Of a stretch of 22,027 nt of DNA, positions 20,706-22,027 are shown one piece after another; position 1 is the first letter of the stretch; each line of letters begins with the position of its first letter. A model generated the notes under the pieces. That model saw only the letters and a program-made list of their open reading frames with translations, was not told the DNA's origin and made no database searches. This DNA is from a virus: positions 1-22,027 of IMG/VR virus record IMGVR_UViG_3300037193_000647; one strand, written 5' to 3'. A program made the position numbers and the translations under genes.

Positions 20706-21508
20706 CCGGCGCACGCGCGATGCTCGCCGAGGCCCGCGCGGACCTCGGCATGAGCGGACGCCCGAACGAGATCACCCGCTGGTACGCCAAGCGCAACGGC
20801 GCCGAGTTCCTCAGCGCGCCCTGGTGCGACCAGGCGATCACGCACTGGGCGCACCTGGCCGGCGTCGCCTACGCCGTGCTGCCCGCCGGGGACCGGGCCT
20901 ACACCGTGTGGCACGCCCAGGACGGCCAGCGCCTCGGCCGCTGGGAAGTCGGCACCCCTACCAACATCCGCGAGAACGCCAAGCCCGGGGCAATCGTCTT
21001 TTTCGACTGGGGCGGCACGAACGACATCGCCCACATCGACCACGTGGGGATCGTGGAGGTCAACCTGGGCGACGGCCGCGTGCAGACCATCGAGGCCAAC
21101 ACCGGCGATGCCGTCAAGCGGCGCGTGCGAGGGCCCGAAGTGATCGCCGGGTTCTGGAATCCCGGCTACCAGGAGGAGGGCGACGTGACCGGAGACGCCA
21201 TCTACAAGGCGGTGTGGGAGCAGGACCGCATGCCCGTGCCGTACGGCAGCGAGGGCAACCCCGAGTGGAAGCCCCGCTCGGTGCTGGTTGACCACGGGGT
21301 GAAGCTGCGCCAGGTCCTCACCCTGCTGGGGCAGAGCCTCGCGCTCCAGGAGGCCCAGGGCGTCGCCATCCGCGAGCTGACTGCCGCCATCGCAGCCAGC
21401 CAGGCCGGGCCCGTCGACGTCGAGGCGCTCGTCTCTCGGATCGAGCAGGCCATCCGGGGCGTCCGGGTGCGGCTCGACGTGGAAGACCCCGCGGCACCCG
21501 CCGCCTGA
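20702..21508 (+). CDS. endolysin with N-terminal CHAP amidase/peptidase domain
   Basis: A 268-residue cell-wall hydrolase. The CHAP domain covers about residues 1-155: APWCDQAITHWA with catalytic-type Cys42, KPGAIVFFDWGG, IDHVGIVEV with catalytic-type His114, and TIEANTGD with Glu131/Asn133 as third-residue candidates. CHAP enzymes cut peptide or amide bonds in peptidoglycan. No signal peptide is visible, so export should depend on the holin. The C-terminal part (about 162-268) is not a recognised LysM, SH3 or PGRP-type binding domain. It holds AIYKAVWEQDRMPVPYGS and NPEWKPRSVL, resembling a small helical module found in other actinophage proteins, then a helical stretch rich in Ala, Glu and Val. 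Confidence 0.85.
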   Translation: MTGARAMLAEARADLGMSGRPNEITRWYAKRNGAEFLSAPWCDQAITHWAHLAGVAYAVLPAGDRAYTVWHAQDGQRLGRWEVGTPTNIRENAKPGAIVFFDWGGTNDIAHIDHVGIVEVNLGDGRVQTIEANTGDAVKRRVRGPEVIAGFWNPGYQEEGDVTGDAIYKAVWEQDRMPVPYGSEGNPEWKPRSVLVDHGVKLRQVLTLLGQSLALQEAQGVAIRELTAAIAASQAGPVDVEALVSRIEQAIRGVRVRLDVEDPAAPAA

Positions 21509-21525
21509 CCAGGAGGAGACCCCCC

Positions 21526-21774
21526 ATGTTCACCACCTCACGGCGCCTGCTCAACGGCGCGTTCTGGGGCGACGCGATCGAGCGCGCCATCTCGGCCGGC
21601 GCCGCCTCGGCCCTGGCCACCTTCGGCGCGGGCGGCCTCGGCCTGCTGGACGCCGATTGGGCGCTGGCGGGTTCGCTCGCCGGCATGGCCGCGGTCGTCA
21701 GTCTCCTGAAGTCGATCGTTGCCGGTACGTCCGGCGATCCCCAGACTGCCGGGTTCACGACGACCCGCCAGTGA
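21526..21774 (+). CDS. holin, r1t-like
   Basis: An 82-residue protein of the phage r1t holin type, which opens the cytoplasmic membrane at a set time so the endolysin reaches the wall. The N-terminus contains FWGDAIERAISAGAASALA, where F-W-x-DA-x-ERA is the family signature. Two transmembrane segments are plausible: about 20-40 (AGAASALATFGAGGLGLL) and 46-66 (LAGSLAGMAAVVSLLKSIVA), with a short turn at LDADW between them. AGGAGGAG lies upstream of ATG 21526. It is the last gene before the terminal stem-loops. Confidence 0.85.
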   Translation: MFTTSRRLLNGAFWGDAIERAISAGAASALATFGAGGLGLLDADWALAGSLAGMAAVVSLLKSIVAGTSGDPQTAGFTTTRQ

Positions 21775-21784
21775 TCATCGAGCC

Positions 21785-21814
21785 GGGCCCTACCGCCCTC
21801 ACCCGGTAGGGCCC
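21785..21814 (+). terminator. stem-loop terminator after the holin gene
   Basis: GGGCCCTACCG (21785-21795) pairs perfectly with CGGTAGGGCCC (21804-21814) over an 8-base loop, ten bases after the holin stop. No long T-run follows, as is common in high-GC hosts. It probably ends the late transcript. Confidence 0.75.
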
Positions 21815-21822
21815 TCATGCAG

Positions 21823-21873
21823 ACGGCCGCCGGTCGCGCCCTCCTCCGACGGGGCACGACCGGCGGCCGTTTC
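21823..21873 (+). terminator. second terminator-like stem-loop with short T-tail
   Basis: ACGGCCGCCGGTCG (21823-21836) pairs with CGACCGGCGGCCGT (21857-21870), a perfect 14-bp stem. Inner bases GCCC (21838-21841) and GGGC (21852-21855) can extend it past one mismatch, and TTT at 21870-21872 follows. Together with the preceding stem-loop this makes a double terminator at the operon end. It could also serve a convergent transcript from the right. Confidence 0.72.
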
Positions 21874-21887
21874 TGCTGTGTCCGCGA

Positions 21888-22027
21888 GCGGTGGGCGAGC
21901 GCCCCGGCAAGCGGTGGGCGAGCGCCCCGGCAAGCGGTGGGCGAGCGCCCCGGCAAGCGGTGGGCGAGCGCCCCGGCAAGCGGTGGGCGAGCGCCCCGGC
22001 AAGCGGTGGGCGAGCGCCCCGGCAAGC
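21888..22027. repeat. 23-bp perfect tandem repeat, six copies, open at window end
   Basis: Units begin at 21888, 21911, 21934, 21957, 21980 and 22003, all identical, and two bases of a seventh unit end the window. Each unit starts GCGGTGGGCGAG and ends CCCCGGCAA, is 19/23 G+C, and holds the self-complementary GGGCGAGCGCCC. The period is not a multiple of three, so the array is non-coding. There are no unique spacers, so it is not a CRISPR array. Confidence 0.9.

Noticed and set aside
21888-22027. CRISPR array or iteron-type replication origin
   Set aside because: The repeats abut with no spacers, which excludes CRISPR. At 19/23 G+C with no AT-rich neighbour and no replication gene, an origin is not supported.
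1-22027. tRNA genes, promoters with clear -35/-10 boxes, insertion sequences, attachment sites
   Set aside because: I looked for cloverleaf-like or TTGACA/TATAAT-like sequence, transposase motifs and terminal repeats, and found none I could support by eye.

Overview
The window is the late (virion assembly and lysis) module of a siphovirus or prophage of a high-GC Gram-positive host. The evidence for an actinobacterial host is very high GC with strong G/C bias at third codon positions, frequent GTG starts, purine-rich Shine-Dalgarno sites, and gene families typical of Streptomyces-, Nonomuraea- and Mycobacterium-infecting phages. I cannot name the genus. No integrase, repressor, replication gene, tRNA or host gene is visible, so the sequence does not show whether this is a prophage or a free phage. 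Every supported gene lies on the + strand.

Layout. Packaging: a small conserved phage protein (145-549), small terminase (577-834), large terminase (779-2284). Head: portal (2295-3506), HK97-type S78 prohead protease (3503-4165), HK97-fold capsid with a coiled-coil scaffold domain (4416-5801), and a small helical protein (5872-6126). Neck and connector: head-tail connector (6145-6735), a small unknown (6749-7003), probable tail terminator (7003-7431). Tail tube: two paralogous tube proteins (7435-8187, 8369-8785), then an HK97 gp10-like protein (8789-9292). Tail assembly: chaperones G and GT, joined by a canonical -1 slippery site GGGAAAA at 9686-9692, then a 969-residue tape measure (9872-12781).

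Tail tip and host recognition: a 919-residue minor tail protein (12785-15544), then seven small to medium fibre or appendage genes (15554-19788). These include two tandem families made by duplication, a collagen-like protein and a repeat fibre. Lysis: a four-helix membrane protein, a one-helix coiled-coil protein, a 53-residue protein, a CHAP endolysin (20702-21508) and an r1t-like holin (21526-21774). Two strong stem-loops and at least six perfect copies of a 23-bp tandem repeat follow, and the repeat runs off the right edge.

Most genes are joined by 1-4 base overlaps or gaps under 20 bases, so this looks like one long late operon. The exceptions stand out. The gaps before and after the capsid gene and the gap between the two tail-tube genes hold strong inverted repeats (two, one and four), and capsid and the next gene share a 12-bp ribosome-binding leader. 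My main inference is that RNA structure around the genes for the most abundant virion proteins sets unequal expression inside a single operon. The other standout is repeated duplication of receptor-binding-type domains between 15.5 and 19.8 kb. I saw no clear defence, toxin or other non-structural cargo system.
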